A stretch of DNA of 64,000 nt. It comes from Flagellimonas sp. HMM57 (GTDB taxonomy: Bacteria > Bacteroidota > Bacteroidia > Flavobacteriales > Flavobacteriaceae). The stretch lies in assembly GCF_021390175.1 (NCBI RefSeq), contig NZ_CP090004.1, positions 3,029,001 to 3,093,000 on the forward strand, read 5' to 3'. The translations under genes were made by a program, and so were the position numbers. The notes beneath the pieces were generated by a model that saw only the letters and a program-made list of their open reading frames with translations, ran no database searches and had not been told where the DNA came from. How positions within the stretch are numbered: the stretch's first letter is position 1; each line of letters starts with the position of its first letter. Positions 26,705 to 36,873 of the stretch are shown piece by piece.

Positions 26705-27478
26705 CTAAACTTTTTCCTTGTTTTTCTTCAATACTTCATTGGCCAGATTTAGGTAATTGGTAGCACCTTTACTACTGGCGTCATATTTTATAATGCTTTC
26801 CCCATAGCTGGGTGCTTCGCTCAGTCTCACATTTCTTTGGATTATGGTATCGAAGACCATATCTGCAAAATGCTTTTTGACTTCTTCCACAACTTGGTTG
26901 GAAAGACGTAATCTGGAATCGAACATGGTTAGGAGCATTCCTTCAATATCCAAATCGTTATTATGTATTTTTTGAACGCTTTTTATGGTATTCAACAACT
27001 TGCCAAGACCTTCCAAAGCAAAATATTCACATTGAATGGGGATCATGACTGAATCTGCAGCTGTTAGTGCATTCAAGGTAAGCAAGCCTAAAGATGGAGC
27101 GCAATCTATCAATATGAAATCATATTTGTCTCCCAAGCTTTTTAAAGCTTCTTTCAACATATATTCCCTATTGTCCTTATCGACCAATTCAATTTCAATG
27201 GCGACCAAATCAATATGCGCCGGAATCAAATCAACATTTGGAGAATCCGTTGGTATAATAACTTCATCAACGGCCATCGTATGTTCAAGTAATTGGTAAG
27301 TACCCTTCTCTACACTGTCCACATCAACACCCAAGCCAGAAGTGGCATTGGCTTGGGGATCTGCATCAATAAGCAGCACCCTTTTTTCCAATACACCAAG
27401 TGAGGCAGCGAGGTTAACGGTAGTGGTTGTCTTTCCTACGCCACCCTTCTGATTTGCAATAGCAATTATCTTGCCCAT
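26705..27478 (-). CDS. parA: Chromosome-partitioning ATPase ParA (Soj)
   Basis: This 257-residue Walker-type ATPase works with ParB in origin segregation. It has the deviant Walker A KGGVGKTTTTVNLAA at residue 10, DADPQANATSGLGV, DFILIDCAPSLG and IPIQCEYFALEGLG. It is first in the minus-strand unit parA, parB, DUF5683, dapB, lepB, wbqC-like, DUF6122-like, all closely spaced. A weak -7-like TATTTTTA lies in the 135-bp upstream spacer, which otherwise shows nothing distinct. Confidence 0.97.
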   Translation of the reverse strand: MGKIIAIANQKGGVGKTTTTVNLAASLGVLEKRVLLIDADPQANATSGLGVDVDSVEKGTYQLLEHTMAVDEVIIPTDSPNVDLIPAHIDLVAIEIELVDKDNREYMLKEALKSLGDKYDFILIDCAPSLGLLTLNALTAADSVMIPIQCEYFALEGLGKLLNTIKSVQKIHNNDLDIEGMLLTMFDSRLRLSNQVVEEVKKHFADMVFDTIIQRNVRLSEAPSYGESIIKYDASSKGATNYLNLANEVLKKNKEKV

Positions 27479-27613
27479 TTCATAGTAAGTTAGAGGTTAA
27501 AAATACAATTATTTAAGATGCTAAAAAATGTATTTTGTTAACAGGCATTGGATAACCTTAACATAGGGCGTTAAAGAACGTTAAAGTTTTAGCTTTAAGG
27601 GTATTAACAAGAG

Positions 27614-29680
27614 TTAGTCCATCAGAATTTTTAAGATTTCTATAGCTGCACTACTGATTTTTGTGCCAGGGCCAAATACTGCAACGGCACCGTGCTTAAG
27701 CAAATGTTCATAATCTTGTTTAGGAATGACCCCTCCAACAATGACCATGATGTCTTCCCTGCCATAGTTTTTCAACTCTTTTACCACTTCTGGTACCAGT
27801 GTTTTATGCCCACCTGCCAAAGATGAAATTCCCAAGACATGAACATCGTTTTCAACAGCTTGTTTGGCAACCTCGGTGGGAGTTTGAAAGAGTGGTCCGA
27901 TATCCACGTCAAAACCAAGGTCGGCGTATCCGGTGGCCACTACTTTAGCACCCCGGTCATGGCCATCCTGACCCATTTTTGCAATCATGATTCTGGGTCG
28001 CCTACCTTCTTCTACGGCAAAGTCGTCGGCCATCTTTCTGGCCTTATCAAAGCTTTTGTCGTTTTTGATTTCTTTGGAATACACTCCTGTAAATGATTGA
28101 ATTTTAGCGCGGTAACGTCCAAAAATCTCTTCCATCGCATCGCTGATCTCTCCTAAGGTTGCACGCGCTCTTGCTGCTTTCACCGCTAAAGCTAATAAAT
28201 TTTCACGCTCGGTTTCGTTTTCTTTAGCTTTCTTGGATGTTAAGGTAATCTGGGACAAGATCTCCTGCACAGCAGGTTCGTTTCTGGTCGATTTAATGTG
28301 TTCTATCTGAGCGACCTGTTGTTTGCGCACTTTGTCATTGTCCACTTCCAAAATTTGAAGATCGTCCTCATCTTGTAAACGATACTTATTTACCCCCACT
28401 ATGGTGTCTTGTCCGCTATCGATACGGGCTTGTTTTCTAGCAGCAGCTTCTTCAATTCTCATTTTTGGTATCCCTGCCTCAATAGCTTTGGTCATGCCCC
28501 CGAGCTCTTCTACCTCTTCCAAAAGTTGCCAAGCTTCTTCCGCTATTTCTTTGGTAAGGTTTTCAACAACATAACTTCCTGCCCAAGGATCTACAGTTTT
28601 GGTAATGTGGGTCTCTTGCTGCAAATAAATTTGAGTGTTCCTGGCAATTCTAGCAGAAAAGTCGGTTGGTAACGCTATTGCTTCATCCAGGGCATTGGTA
28701 TGCAAACTTTGGGTACCTCCAAAAGTGGCTGCCATTGCTTCAATGGTTGTTCGTGCTACATTGTTAAAAGGGTCTTGTTCCGTTAGGCTCCAACCACTGG
28801 TCTGACTATGGGTCCGCAACATGGATGATTTTTCATTTTTCGGGTGGAATTTTTTCAAAAGCTTGGCCCAAAGCAAGCGACCTGCCCTCATTTTGGCAAT
28901 CTCTGTAAAGTGATTCATGCCAATTCCCCAGAAAAAAGAAAGCCTAGGGGCAAAATCATCGATTTTAAGACCAGCTTTTAATCCGGTTCTAATATATTCT
29001 ATGCCATCAGCAAGTGTATAGGCAAGTTCAAGGGCGGCAGGTGCTCCTGCTTCGTGCATGTGATAACCGGATATACTGATACTGTTGAATTTTGGCATAT
29101 ACTTGCTGGTATACTCAAAAATATCGGCGACCAATTGCATGGATGGTGTTGGAGGGTAGATATAGGTATTCCTTACCATGAATTCTTTAAGAATATCATT
29201 CTGTATAGTTCCCGAGAGTTTTTCTTTGGTTACCCCTTGTTCTTCCGCAGCTACAATGTAAAAAGCCATTATTGGGAGCACTGCTCCGTTCATCGTCATG
29301 GAAACGGACATTTTATCCAATGGGATTCCATCGAACAAAACTTTCATATCTTCAACGGAATCAATGGCAACCCCTGCTTTTCCTACATCGCCCACCACAC
29401 GTTCGTTGTCACTATCATAACCTCTATGGGTAGGAAGGTCAAAGGCTACGGAAAGCCCTTTTTGACCAGCCTCCAAATTTCTTCTATAAAACGCGTTGCT
29501 TTCCTCCGCTGTGGAAAAACCGGCATATTGACGAATTGTCCATGGCCTGCGGACATACATGGTGGAGTAGGGCCCACGAAGAAAAGGCGCAATTCCTGCC
29601 GCAAAGTTCATGGAGTTCTTCTTTATCTGTCCATTACTGGAAGATGTTAATTCGAGATTTTCAAATTTTTTTCTACTCAT
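27614..29680 (-). CDS. mutB: Methylmalonyl-CoA mutase, large (B12-binding) subunit
   Basis: The protein has 688 residues. The barrel part begins with [21 protein letters not shown] and contains the CoA-binding region and [20 protein letters not shown]. The C-terminal cobalamin domain has [21 protein letters not shown] (about residues 565-585; the His is the lower B12 ligand), followed by [14 protein letters not shown]. It isomerises methylmalonyl-CoA to succinyl-CoA. It overlaps the small-subunit gene by 8 bases at the end of the udk-ftsB-mutA-mutB operon. Confidence 0.96.
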   Translation of the reverse strand: MSRKKFENLELTSSSNGQIKKNSMNFAAGIAPFLRGPYSTMYVRRPWTIRQYAGFSTAEESNAFYRRNLEAGQKGLSVAFDLPTHRGYDSDNERVVGDVGKAGVAIDSVEDMKVLFDGIPLDKMSVSMTMNGAVLPIMAFYIVAAEEQGVTKEKLSGTIQNDILKEFMVRNTYIYPPTPSMQLVADIFEYTSKYMPKFNSISISGYHMHEAGAPAALELAYTLADGIEYIRTGLKAGLKIDDFAPRLSFFWGIGMNHFTEIAKMRAGRLLWAKLLKKFHPKNEKSSMLRTHSQTSGWSLTEQDPFNNVARTTIEAMAATFGGTQSLHTNALDEAIALPTDFSARIARNTQIYLQQETHITKTVDPWAGSYVVENLTKEIAEEAWQLLEEVEELGGMTKAIEAGIPKMRIEEAAARKQARIDSGQDTIVGVNKYRLQDEDDLQILEVDNDKVRKQQVAQIEHIKSTRNEPAVQEILSQITLTSKKAKENETERENLLALAVKAARARATLGEISDAMEEIFGRYRAKIQSFTGVYSKEIKNDKSFDKARKMADDFAVEEGRRPRIMIAKMGQDGHDRGAKVVATGYADLGFDVDIGPLFQTPTEVAKQAVENDVHVLGISSLAGGHKTLVPEVVKELKNYGREDIMVIVGGVIPKQDYEHLLKHGAVAVFGPGTKISSAAIEILKILMD

Positions 29681-31070
29681 CGCTTAATCTTTTTTGTTCC
29701 AATGCTTCCGCTAATCGTTTCTCAACGATAGGCTCTATGATTGTTTTTCTAGGTTTAATTTTAACGAAAGGGTAGAGGTCTAGGCTATCCTTCATTTTAT
29801 CATCTAGATTTTCGAACTTATTGGTTCCTACCAGTGTAGTCTGCTTTTTTTCAAAGAGCTGCTCTTCCTTTGCAGCACTCTCTTTTACTTTTCTTTGAAT
29901 GTTTCCTTTTTTAAGTTCATTTAAAAAGCCGCCAGAGTTTTCAATCTGTTTAAAGAGTTCCAAGGCTTTTTCTGCCAATTGATGCGTTAAGACTTCTACA
30001 TAATAAGAACCCTCCGCTACTTTTGAAGCTTGGTCAAAATAGCTTTCTTCTTTTAATAGTAATAATTGATTTCGTGCAATGCGTTCCGCAAATTCGTTGT
30101 CCTTATGATAAATGGCATCATAAGGTAAACTCAAAACAGTATCTGCGCCACCTAGGATGGCAGACATGTATTCTGATGTGGTACGAAGCATATTTACATT
30201 ATAATCGTACAATGTTTTGTTGCGCTTGGACGGAATTGCCAAAATATGGCAATCATCGCTTATATCGTAAGTTTCCGAAATGCTTTTCCAGAGCCATCGT
30301 AACGCTCTTAATTTTGCTATTTCAAAGAAGTAGTTACCACTTACTGAAACTTTAAAAATAATAGGCTGCGATTTTTCTGCTTTGGTTAAGTCGTTATTTT
30401 GAAAGTAATTTAGATACTCATTGGCGTGGGCCAATCCATAGGCCAATTGTTGCACTGCATTGGCACCAGAATTTTGGTACAATGAAGTATCAACGGCAAT
30501 GGAACTAATATTTCCATTCTTTAAAGCAAGGTTGTAAATATTCTCTAAAAGAGTATGGTCTTCTTCAAGATTATGAAACCAATTTCCAGTTCTAGAAAGA
30601 TTACCGATAATATCAAAGTTAAGATGTATCGTTGCCTTTTTTCCGTTTAAAAAAACCAGTAATTTTCTTACTATAACACTATCCAAAAATTGAAACTCCA
30701 AATGAATTGGTATGCTCTCTAAATCAATATTGGAGAAAAGTATTTCAAAGTCAACATTATCATTGGGAATCGTGAACAAGATGCTCTCAGTTCCTTTGGC
30801 TATGCTGGTAATCGCCTTGGTGTTCGCTTTTTTGGAGTCACCTGCATAAATGGATTGTGCAACGCTCCAGTGATGATCATTAGGTAGTTTAAAGGTCTTT
30901 AGTCCTTCCAAATCCTCGACACTATAAAAGGGCTTTACTTTTACACCTTCCAAAGATTCCCAAACCAATGTTTTCGTGTAATCTGCCCCTTTTAGATCTA
31001 CTTGGATTTTCTGCTTCCATTGTTTGGCCGAAACTTCTGGAAATTCGCTGAATAAATCTTCTTTAATCAT
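29673..31070 (-). CDS. mutA: Methylmalonyl-CoA mutase, small subunit
   Basis: This 465-residue homologue of the mutase barrel has no B12 domain, as expected for the noncatalytic partner of the heterodimer. Characteristic regions are [20 protein letters not shown] at the N-terminus, [16 protein letters not shown] in the middle, and [19 protein letters not shown] near residue 335. Its ATG overlaps the ftsB-like gene by 8 bases, and its end overlaps mutB. Confidence 0.95.
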   Translation of the reverse strand: MIKEDLFSEFPEVSAKQWKQKIQVDLKGADYTKTLVWESLEGVKVKPFYSVEDLEGLKTFKLPNDHHWSVAQSIYAGDSKKANTKAITSIAKGTESILFTIPNDNVDFEILFSNIDLESIPIHLEFQFLDSVIVRKLLVFLNGKKATIHLNFDIIGNLSRTGNWFHNLEEDHTLLENIYNLALKNGNISSIAVDTSLYQNSGANAVQQLAYGLAHANEYLNYFQNNDLTKAEKSQPIIFKVSVSGNYFFEIAKLRALRWLWKSISETYDISDDCHILAIPSKRNKTLYDYNVNMLRTTSEYMSAILGGADTVLSLPYDAIYHKDNEFAERIARNQLLLLKEESYFDQASKVAEGSYYVEVLTHQLAEKALELFKQIENSGGFLNELKKGNIQRKVKESAAKEEQLFEKKQTTLVGTNKFENLDDKMKDSLDLYPFVKIKPRKTIIEPIVEKRLAEALEQKRLSDE

Positions 31071-31395
31071 TTTTTTTGGTCTTTAGGCTATCCTCGTATT
31101 CGATTAAGAAAATTTCTTCGTTTTCTTTTTTCATGTAGTATTTTTCACGGGCGAATTTTTCTAGCTCGCTTTTACTGGATAGTTTTTTAAGTATTTCTTT
31201 GTCTTTTTCGATTTCTCCTTGCAAAAAATCTTTTTGCTTTTCCAGTTTCTTGACTTCATTTCGAAGTTCTAAATGAATCATCAGGGAGTTAGTATCAAAA
31301 AAAGTCATCCAAATCACAAAAATTGTCAATACCAGGACATACATGTTTGTCATGACCTTGAACCATTTTTTTTGTTTTAGATTTTTTAGTCCCAT
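31063..31395 (-). CDS. FtsB/DivIC-like septum formation initiator
   Basis: The protein has 110 residues: a short basic cytoplasmic tail, one membrane helix (MYVLVLTIFVIWMTFF) and a periplasmic coiled coil (LRNEVKKLEKQKDFLQGEIE...), then LEKFAREKYYMKKENEEIFL. This matches FtsB/DivIC, part of the FtsQLB switch that activates septal wall synthesis. It is cotranscribed with udk (4 bp gap) and the mutase genes, an arrangement I know from other flavobacteria. Confidence 0.9.
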   Translation of the reverse strand: MGLKNLKQKKWFKVMTNMYVLVLTIFVIWMTFFDTNSLMIHLELRNEVKKLEKQKDFLQGEIEKDKEILKKLSSKSELEKFAREKYYMKKENEEIFLIEYEDSLKTKKND

Positions 31396-31399
31396 ACCC

Positions 31400-32008
31400 T
31401 CAGTTTAACCTGTCGTTTATAATAGTTCGCACCATATCGACCGCAACGGTATTGTAGTGGTTATTGGGAATAATGATGTCCGCAAACTCTTTTGAGGGTT
31501 CTATAAATTGTTGATGCATGGGTTTTACTGCGGTTTGATACCTTGTCAACGCTTTTTCCAAATCGTGGCCACGTTCTCGTATATCCCTTTGCAATCTTCT
31601 TATTAAGCGTTCGTCAGAATCAGCATGTACGTAGATTTTTATATCGAACATTTTTCGTAATTCTGGATTGCTCAACACCAAAATACCTTCTACGATCATA
31701 ACTTTTCTTGGTTGGGTCAAAATAGTTTCCCCCAATCGTGTTTCTTCAACAAAAGAATATATGGGTTTATGTATGGATTTACCCTGTCTTAGTTGTTTAA
31801 GATGTGATATCAATAAGTCAAAGTCTATGGAATTGGGGTGGTCAAAATTTACTTTTCCACGTTCCTCCTTATCCATATGAGAAAGGTCATTATAATAGGA
31901 ATCCTGCGAAATAACACCTACCTCATTCTCTGGAAGTTCCTGTACTATTTGATTTACTACTGTGGTTTTTCCACAACCTGTACCCCCTGCAATTCCTAAA
32001 ATCAGCAT
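31400..32008 (-). CDS. udk: Uridine kinase
   Basis: This 202-residue pyrimidine salvage enzyme phosphorylates uridine or cytidine. The P-loop GGTGCGKTTVV starts near residue 8. Substrate motifs FDHPNSIDFDLL and KPIYSFVEETRLG and the lid region RRLQRDIRERGHDLEKAL are all in place. It is first in the minus-strand operon, divergent from the biotin carrier gene. Confidence 0.96.
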   Translation of the reverse strand: MLILGIAGGTGCGKTTVVNQIVQELPENEVGVISQDSYYNDLSHMDKEERGKVNFDHPNSIDFDLLISHLKQLRQGKSIHKPIYSFVEETRLGETILTQPRKVMIVEGILVLSNPELRKMFDIKIYVHADSDERLIRRLQRDIRERGHDLEKALTRYQTAVKPMHQQFIEPSKEFADIIIPNNHYNTVAVDMVRTIINDRLN

Positions 32009-32024
32009 AATATTGTTTAAATCT

Positions 32025-32032
32025 CAAAAATA
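32025..32032 (-). promoter_or_regulatory. -7 element upstream of udk
   Basis: Minus-strand TATTTTTG matches TAnnTTTG, 16 bases before the udk ATG. No TTG at the usual spacing is found. The rest of the 194-bp divergent spacer shows no other clear signal. Confidence 0.35.
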
Positions 32033-32202
32033 AGCATTTGATAAGATTTTTCTGTTCGCCAAAATCAAGTGCATAGTTAGCGAGTGTTGTTAAAAAAATG
32101 AATGACTAATATCATAATTCACAAAAGTTTATCATACTAGTTTTGTCTGGTATTAAGGCTTTAATCTTATATTTATCTAGATAACCTAAGGCAATAATTT
32201 TT

Positions 32203-32688
32203 ATGGAAAATCCCTATGTAATCAAGGTCAATGAAAATTTTGATTTTCAATTTTCAGAAGACGAAATTTCTTCTTTGGACATGTTTAAAACCGGAGAAGA
32301 CGAGTACCATTTATTAAAAGATGGTGTGTCTTACCACATTCAGATTGTAAATGCAGACTTCAACAACAAATCCTATACTGTTAAAATAAACGGTAGTGAG
32401 TGTCGGGCGTTCATACAGACACCTTTGGATGAGCTTATCAATAAAATGGGTTTTGCGACCAATGGCGCTAAAAATATAGATTCTATTTCAGCACCAATGC
32501 CAGGGCTCATTTTGGATATATCTGTTAAGCAGGGTGACGAGGTAAAAGAGGATGAACAACTGTTGGTGCTCGAAGCCATGAAAATGGAAAATAGCATTAC
32601 GTCACCAAGAAACGGTGTTATTAAAAACATAGCCGTTACCCAAGGTGAAGCTGTAGAGAAAAAACAATTATTGATTGAATTTGAATAG
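32203..32688 (+). CDS. Biotin carboxyl carrier protein of acyl-CoA (propionyl-CoA) carboxylase
   Basis: The protein has 161 residues. The N-terminal half is a linker domain; the C-terminal biotinyl domain (from about residue 90) begins SISAPMPGLILDISVKQGD and carries the biotinylation motif EAMKMENS with the target Lys near residue 127. It moves CO2 between the carboxylase and transferase subunits encoded just downstream. The gap to the next gene is 7 bp. Confidence 0.93.
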   Translation: MENPYVIKVNENFDFQFSEDEISSLDMFKTGEDEYHLLKDGVSYHIQIVNADFNNKSYTVKINGSECRAFIQTPLDELINKMGFATNGAKNIDSISAPMPGLILDISVKQGDEVKEDEQLLVLEAMKMENSITSPRNGVIKNIAVTQGEAVEKKQLLIEFE

Positions 32689-32695
32689 GTCAACT

Positions 32696-34138
32696 ATGAA
32701 AAAAATATTGGTTGCAAATCGTGGTGAAATCGCGGTACGGGTCATGAAGACTGCAAAAAAAATGGGAATACGTACCGTAGCCGTATTTTCTGAAGTGGAT
32801 AGAAACGCACCTCATGTGCGGTTTGCAGATGAAGCTGTCTGTATAGGTGAAGCACCTTCCAACAAATCATATCTATTAGGAGACAAAATTATTGAGGTTG
32901 CCCTAAAGTTAAATGTTGATGGAATCCATCCGGGCTACGGGTTTTTAAGTGAAAATGCAGATTTTGCAGAGGCTGTTGAAAAAAATGGGCTCACCTTTAT
33001 TGGTCCAAAATCCAAAGCAATTCGCGTAATGGGGAGTAAGCTAGCTGCCAAAGAAGCAGTAAAGGCCTACGATATTCCTATGGTACCAGGCATAGATGAG
33101 GCCATTACCGATGTTTCAAAAGCCAAAGAAATTGCCAACGAGATAGGATATCCCGTCTTGATCAAAGCTTCTGCAGGTGGTGGTGGAAAGGGCATGCGAG
33201 TCGTTGACAAGGAAGAGGACTTGGAATCTCAAATGGAGCGTGCCATAAGTGAGGCCACATCTGCATTTGGTGACGGTTCTGTTTTTGTGGAGAAATATGT
33301 TACCTCCCCAAGACACGTAGAAATTCAAGTAATGGCCGATACCCATGGAAATGTGTTGCACTTTTTTGAACGGGAATGTAGTATCCAAAGGCGTCACCAA
33401 AAGGTTGTAGAAGAAGCCCCATCATCGGTTTTGACTCCAGAGTTACGAGAAGTTATGGGGGTAGCTGCGACTAAAGTGGCCAAAGCATGTGATTATGTTG
33501 GGGCGGGAACCGTAGAATTTTTGATGGATGCCGATTTAAATTTCTACTTTTTGGAAATGAATACCAGATTACAGGTAGAGCATCCCGTTACCGAACTTAT
33601 CTCTGGCGTTGATTTAGTGGAATTACAGATAAAAGTAGCTAGGGGAGAAGAACTATCCTTAAAACAAGAAGATTTAAAAATAAACGGCCATGCCATGGAA
33701 TTGCGTGTATATGCCGAAGACCCCTTAAACGATTTTCTTCCCAGTGTTGGTACGCTGGAAGTCTATGAACTTCCTGAAGGCGAGGGAATACGTGTAGATA
33801 ACGGTTTTGAAGAAGGAATGGATATTCCGATTTACTATGATCCCATGCTTTCAAAATTAACAACCTATGGTAGAACCCGTGAGGAAGCTATTGAACTCAT
33901 GTTGGACGCTATAAAGGATTACAAGATCAAAGGCGTCCAAACTACACTGCCTTTCGGTACGTTTGTTATGGAGCACGAAGCATTCAGGTCTGGAAATTTT
34001 GATACACATTTTGTAAAAGATTATTATTCCCCAGAAATTCTTAAACAAAAGAATACTGAAGAAGCAAAAATAGCGGCCATGGTCGCACTGCAACAATATC
34101 TAGAAGACCAAAAAATTATAAAATTACCGACAAACTGA
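32696..34138 (+). CDS. Biotin carboxylase subunit of acyl-CoA carboxylase
   Basis: The protein has 480 residues with the ATP-grasp biotin carboxylase fold: [15 protein letters not shown] start, [28 protein letters not shown] (about residue 161), [19 protein letters not shown], and [16 protein letters not shown] near 288. ATP and bicarbonate are used to carboxylate biotin on the partner carrier. ATG at 32696 is preferred; a longer TTG frame overlaps the carrier gene. With the neighbouring carboxyltransferase and mutase, propionyl-CoA is the likely pathway substrate. Confidence 0.94.
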   Translation: MKKILVANRGEIAVRVMKTAKKMGIRTVAVFSEVDRNAPHVRFADEAVCIGEAPSNKSYLLGDKIIEVALKLNVDGIHPGYGFLSENADFAEAVEKNGLTFIGPKSKAIRVMGSKLAAKEAVKAYDIPMVPGIDEAITDVSKAKEIANEIGYPVLIKASAGGGGKGMRVVDKEEDLESQMERAISEATSAFGDGSVFVEKYVTSPRHVEIQVMADTHGNVLHFFERECSIQRRHQKVVEEAPSSVLTPELREVMGVAATKVAKACDYVGAGTVEFLMDADLNFYFLEMNTRLQVEHPVTELISGVDLVELQIKVARGEELSLKQEDLKINGHAMELRVYAEDPLNDFLPSVGTLEVYELPEGEGIRVDNGFEEGMDIPIYYDPMLSKLTTYGRTREEAIELMLDAIKDYKIKGVQTTLPFGTFVMEHEAFRSGNFDTHFVKDYYSPEILKQKNTEEAKIAAMVALQQYLEDQKIIKLPTN

Positions 34139-34143
34139 TTCGT

Positions 34144-35685
34144 ATGGATTCCAAAATAAAAATTTTAAAGGATAAGATAGCCGAAGCCCACTTGGGAGGT
34201 GGTGAAAAACGGATTGAAAAGCAGCACCAAAAGAAAAAATTAACAGCAAGAGAACGTATAGACTACCTATTGGACGAAGGCTCTTTTGAGGAAATGGGAA
34301 TCTTGGTAACCCACCGTACCACTGACTTTGGTATGGACAAGGAAGTGTATTATGGCGATGGGGTCGTAACCGGTTACGGAACTATAAATGGGCGACTGGT
34401 TTATGTTTATGCGCAAGACTTTACGGTTTTTGGTGGAGCTCTGTCCGAAACCCATGCAGAAAAGATTTGCAAGGTGATGGATTTGGCCATGAAGGTAGGA
34501 GCACCAATCATTGGATTGAATGATTCTGGTGGTGCCCGTATTCAGGAGGGTGTAAAGTCGCTGGGCGGTTATGCCGATATATTTTACAGAAATGTACAAG
34601 CTTCGGGAGCAATCCCACAGATATCTGCCGTAATGGGTCCATGTGCTGGTGGTGCAGTCTATTCTCCGGCCATGACAGATTTTATTGTGATGGTAGAAGA
34701 GACCAGCTACATGTTCGTTACAGGTCCAAATGTGGTAAAAACGGTAACCAATGAAACGGTGACCTCAGAAGAGCTGGGCGGTGCCAGTACACATGCCATT
34801 AAATCCGGGGTGGCCCATAAAACCTCTTCCAATGATGCTGCCTGTTTGAACGATATTCGAAAATTGTTGGATTATTTACCTCAAAATAGTTCTGAAACTC
34901 CCAAACTAAAACCATATGAACTGGGAGATGAGATACGAGAACAACTTTCAGGAATTGTACCCGACAATCCCAATAAACCCTACGATATGCACGACGTTAT
35001 CGATGGGATTATCGATGAAGACTCATTTTATGAAATTCATAAAGACTATGCGGAAAATATTATTGTAGGTTTCGCAAGATTGGGTGGAAGGAGTGTTGGT
35101 ATCATAGCCAACCAACCCATGTTTTTGGCAGGAGTATTGGGCGTAAAGAGCTCCAGAAAAGCAGCGCGTTTTACTAGATTTTGCGATGCATTTAATATTC
35201 CATTATTGGTATTGGTCGATGTGCCAGGATTTTTACCGGGAACAGATCAAGAATGGGAAGGGATTATTATGCACGGAGCAAAACTTTTATATGCCCTTAG
35301 TGAAGCTACTGTTCCAAGAATTACGGTCATTACCAGAAAAGCTTATGGTGGTGCCTATGACGTTATGAACTCCAAGCATATCGGTGCAGATTTCAATTTT
35401 GCATGGCCCAATGCGGAAATTGCTGTAATGGGTGCCAAAGGGGCAAGCGAAATTATTTTTAGGAGGGAAATTGCCTCGGCAGAGAATCCTACCGAAAAAT
35501 TGGCAGAAAAAGAAGCGGAATATGCTGATAAGTTTGCCAATCCATACCGTGCGGCAAGACGCGGTTTCATAGACGAGGTTATATTGCCAGAAGATACAAG
35601 GCGCAAATTATTAAAGGCTTTTGCCATGTTGGCGAATAAAGAAGTGCAAGTTCCAAAAAAGAAGCACGGCAATATACCTTTGTAG
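34144..35685 (+). CDS. Acyl-CoA (propionyl-CoA) carboxylase carboxyltransferase subunit
   Basis: The protein has 513 residues with two crotonase-like halves. Visible motifs are [36 protein letters not shown] (CoA site), [34 protein letters not shown], and in the second half [13 protein letters not shown] and [11 protein letters not shown]. This is the PccB type, which transfers carboxyl from biotin to propionyl-CoA. It is the last gene of the three-gene carboxylase unit (5 bp after the biotin carboxylase gene). Confidence 0.94.
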   Translation: MDSKIKILKDKIAEAHLGGGEKRIEKQHQKKKLTARERIDYLLDEGSFEEMGILVTHRTTDFGMDKEVYYGDGVVTGYGTINGRLVYVYAQDFTVFGGALSETHAEKICKVMDLAMKVGAPIIGLNDSGGARIQEGVKSLGGYADIFYRNVQASGAIPQISAVMGPCAGGAVYSPAMTDFIVMVEETSYMFVTGPNVVKTVTNETVTSEELGGASTHAIKSGVAHKTSSNDAACLNDIRKLLDYLPQNSSETPKLKPYELGDEIREQLSGIVPDNPNKPYDMHDVIDGIIDEDSFYEIHKDYAENIIVGFARLGGRSVGIIANQPMFLAGVLGVKSSRKAARFTRFCDAFNIPLLVLVDVPGFLPGTDQEWEGIIMHGAKLLYALSEATVPRITVITRKAYGGAYDVMNSKHIGADFNFAWPNAEIAVMGAKGASEIIFRREIASAENPTEKLAEKEAEYADKFANPYRAARRGFIDEVILPEDTRRKLLKAFAMLANKEVQVPKKKHGNIPL

Positions 35686-35695
35686 CTAATGTAAG

Positions 35696-36175
35696 ATGGT
35701 AATCAATATTGATTCTGATCCGACCAAAATCCTTGATTTTTCTACACAGAAAAGTAAAGGGTGTTTTGGCCTTATCTGGTGCAAGGACGGCATGCCAAGA
35801 AGAGTAACAAGGCTCAAAGGAAAAGATGAAAACGGGATACTCTACATTGGTAAAGCTGACGTGATCTTGGATAGGGTAAGTTCTTTCCAAAAAACAATTT
35901 TTGAAGTGTTTTATAATCGGCGAAATATTTCGATAAACAAAGGACATCAAACGTTTAGCAAGAAATTTTATCGAATCAAGGATACCTTTGATATCAACGA
36001 CCTGAAGATAAAGATTTGGGTCAGTCTTTTTGATGACCCTGAGCATGTAAAAAGTTTTCTTCTGGAACAATACGTCACTAAATTTTTGGAACTCCCCCCG
36101 TTAAACGGGCAGTATGGTAAGTTTGATTTGGATAAAATCAATCATAAAGAACATATTTCTATTGATCTTTTATAG
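35696..36175 (+). CDS. GIY-YIG-like protein of unknown function
   Basis: The 159-residue protein has a central GILYIGKADVILDRVSSF segment that fits the GIY-YIG nuclease core (GIxYIG then an Arg in the following helix). A later FLLEQYVTKFLELPPLNG could supply the conserved Glu. The N-terminus (KGCFGLIWCKDGMPRRVTRL) is unusual for the family. It begins 10 bp after the carboxylase gene but has no obvious link to it, and the ParDE operon follows. It could be a small stand-alone nuclease-like domain; this is motif-level evidence only. Confidence 0.6.
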   Translation: MVINIDSDPTKILDFSTQKSKGCFGLIWCKDGMPRRVTRLKGKDENGILYIGKADVILDRVSSFQKTIFEVFYNRRNISINKGHQTFSKKFYRIKDTFDINDLKIKIWVSLFDDPEHVKSFLLEQYVTKFLELPPLNGQYGKFDLDKINHKEHISIDLL

Positions 36176-36232
36176 TTTTTTAAAGATTGTAGAAGTGTAG
36201 GCATTTTTGTTCAAATACATGATATATACTTC

Positions 36233-36266
36233 ATATGGTGCGAATATTTACTATATTGCACCATAT
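36233..36266. promoter_or_regulatory. Palindromic operator of the parDE-like operon
   Basis: ATATGGTGC (36233-36241) and its exact complement GCACCATAT (36258-36266) frame a 16-bp AT-rich core just before the antitoxin ATG at 36278. This is the position where ribbon-helix-helix antitoxins bind to autorepress. Confidence 0.65.
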
Positions 36267-36277
36267 ATGATATTCGT

Positions 36278-36520
36278 ATGGATACAATTAGAAAATCAAT
36301 CACTTTTACAAATCAACAGGACAACTGGATAAAACTTAGGGTAAAAAATGGTGACTTTACTAATGATAGCGAATACATTCGTGATTTAGTTAGAAAAGAT
36401 CAGCAACAGAACATGAAACTTTTGGAGCTTAAAAATGCGATTGATGAAGGTCTGCAAAGTGGTAAAAGTCCCTTAAAGATAAGTGAGATTATAGCGAAAG
36501 TAGATAATGGCAAGTTATAG
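36278..36520 (+). CDS. ParD-like ribbon-helix-helix antitoxin
   Basis: This 80-residue protein opens with TIRKSITFTNQQDNWIKLRV, a ribbon-helix-helix DNA-binding strand and helix. GDFTNDSEYIRDLVRKDQQQ follows, then a C-terminal tail (LQSGKSPLKISEIIAKVDNG) typical of the ParD/CC2985 family that wraps the toxin. It overlaps the toxin gene by 14 bases. The palindrome upstream suggests autoregulation. Confidence 0.87.
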   Translation: MDTIRKSITFTNQQDNWIKLRVKNGDFTNDSEYIRDLVRKDQQQNMKLLELKNAIDEGLQSGKSPLKISEIIAKVDNGKL

Positions 36521-36800
36521 CCTATCTACAAGAGCCCAATACGACTTGGTCGGAATCTATAAATATGGTATTAAGTATTTTGGGCAGAACCAAGCAACAA
36601 CATATTTGCATGAACTCGAGAAGTTTTTGCTAGAACTTTCCAATAGGCAAGAACTCGCAAAAGATGCAACTTTTATTTCCAACGCATTAAAATACTATAA
36701 TTTCAAAGCACATGTAGTCTTTTTTCAATTTGATGATAATAATGAAATCTACGTAGTACGAGTTTTAGGCAAGCGAATGAACTTCATTGAACATTTATAA
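36507..36800 (+). CDS. ParE-like toxin (RelE/ParE superfamily)
   Basis: This 97-residue protein begins YSLSTRAQYDLVGIYKYGIKYFG, the helix hairpin of ParE toxins, has a middle FISNALKYYNFKAHVVFFQF strand pair, and ends EIYVVRVLGKRMNFIEHL, the typical VlRVLhxRmd C-terminus. ParE toxins usually poison DNA gyrase. All core elements are present, so it looks intact. Confidence 0.88.
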   Translation: MASYSLSTRAQYDLVGIYKYGIKYFGQNQATTYLHELEKFLLELSNRQELAKDATFISNALKYYNFKAHVVFFQFDDNNEIYVVRVLGKRMNFIEHL

Positions 36801-36849
36801 CAGTTAAAAAGAACTTTATAAATACTATCTAAAAAAGCTTCACCACTCG

Positions 36850-36864
36850 CTAGGGTATACCTAG
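36850..36864. promoter_or_regulatory. Short palindrome before the efflux gene
   Basis: CTAGGGTATACCTAG, a near-perfect 15-bp palindrome (CTAGG/CCTAG arms) 9 bases before the MFS gene ATG. A repressor site is possible; nothing else supports it. Confidence 0.3.
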
Positions 36865-36873
36865 TTTTGCATC

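Noticed and set aside
27479..27613. parS or DnaA-box cluster near parAB
   Set aside because: No 16-bp palindrome of the parS type or convincing TTATCCACA-like box could be seen; CGTTAAAG appears twice but is too short to call.
29054..29650. 198-codon plus-strand open frame opposite mutB
   Set aside because: It is antisense to the conserved mutase coding sequence and has no family resemblance.
32009..32202. Riboswitch (for example cobalamin) upstream of the mutase or carboxylase genes
   Set aside because: No conserved B12-box-like or other riboswitch core is visible, and the spacer is short and AT-rich.
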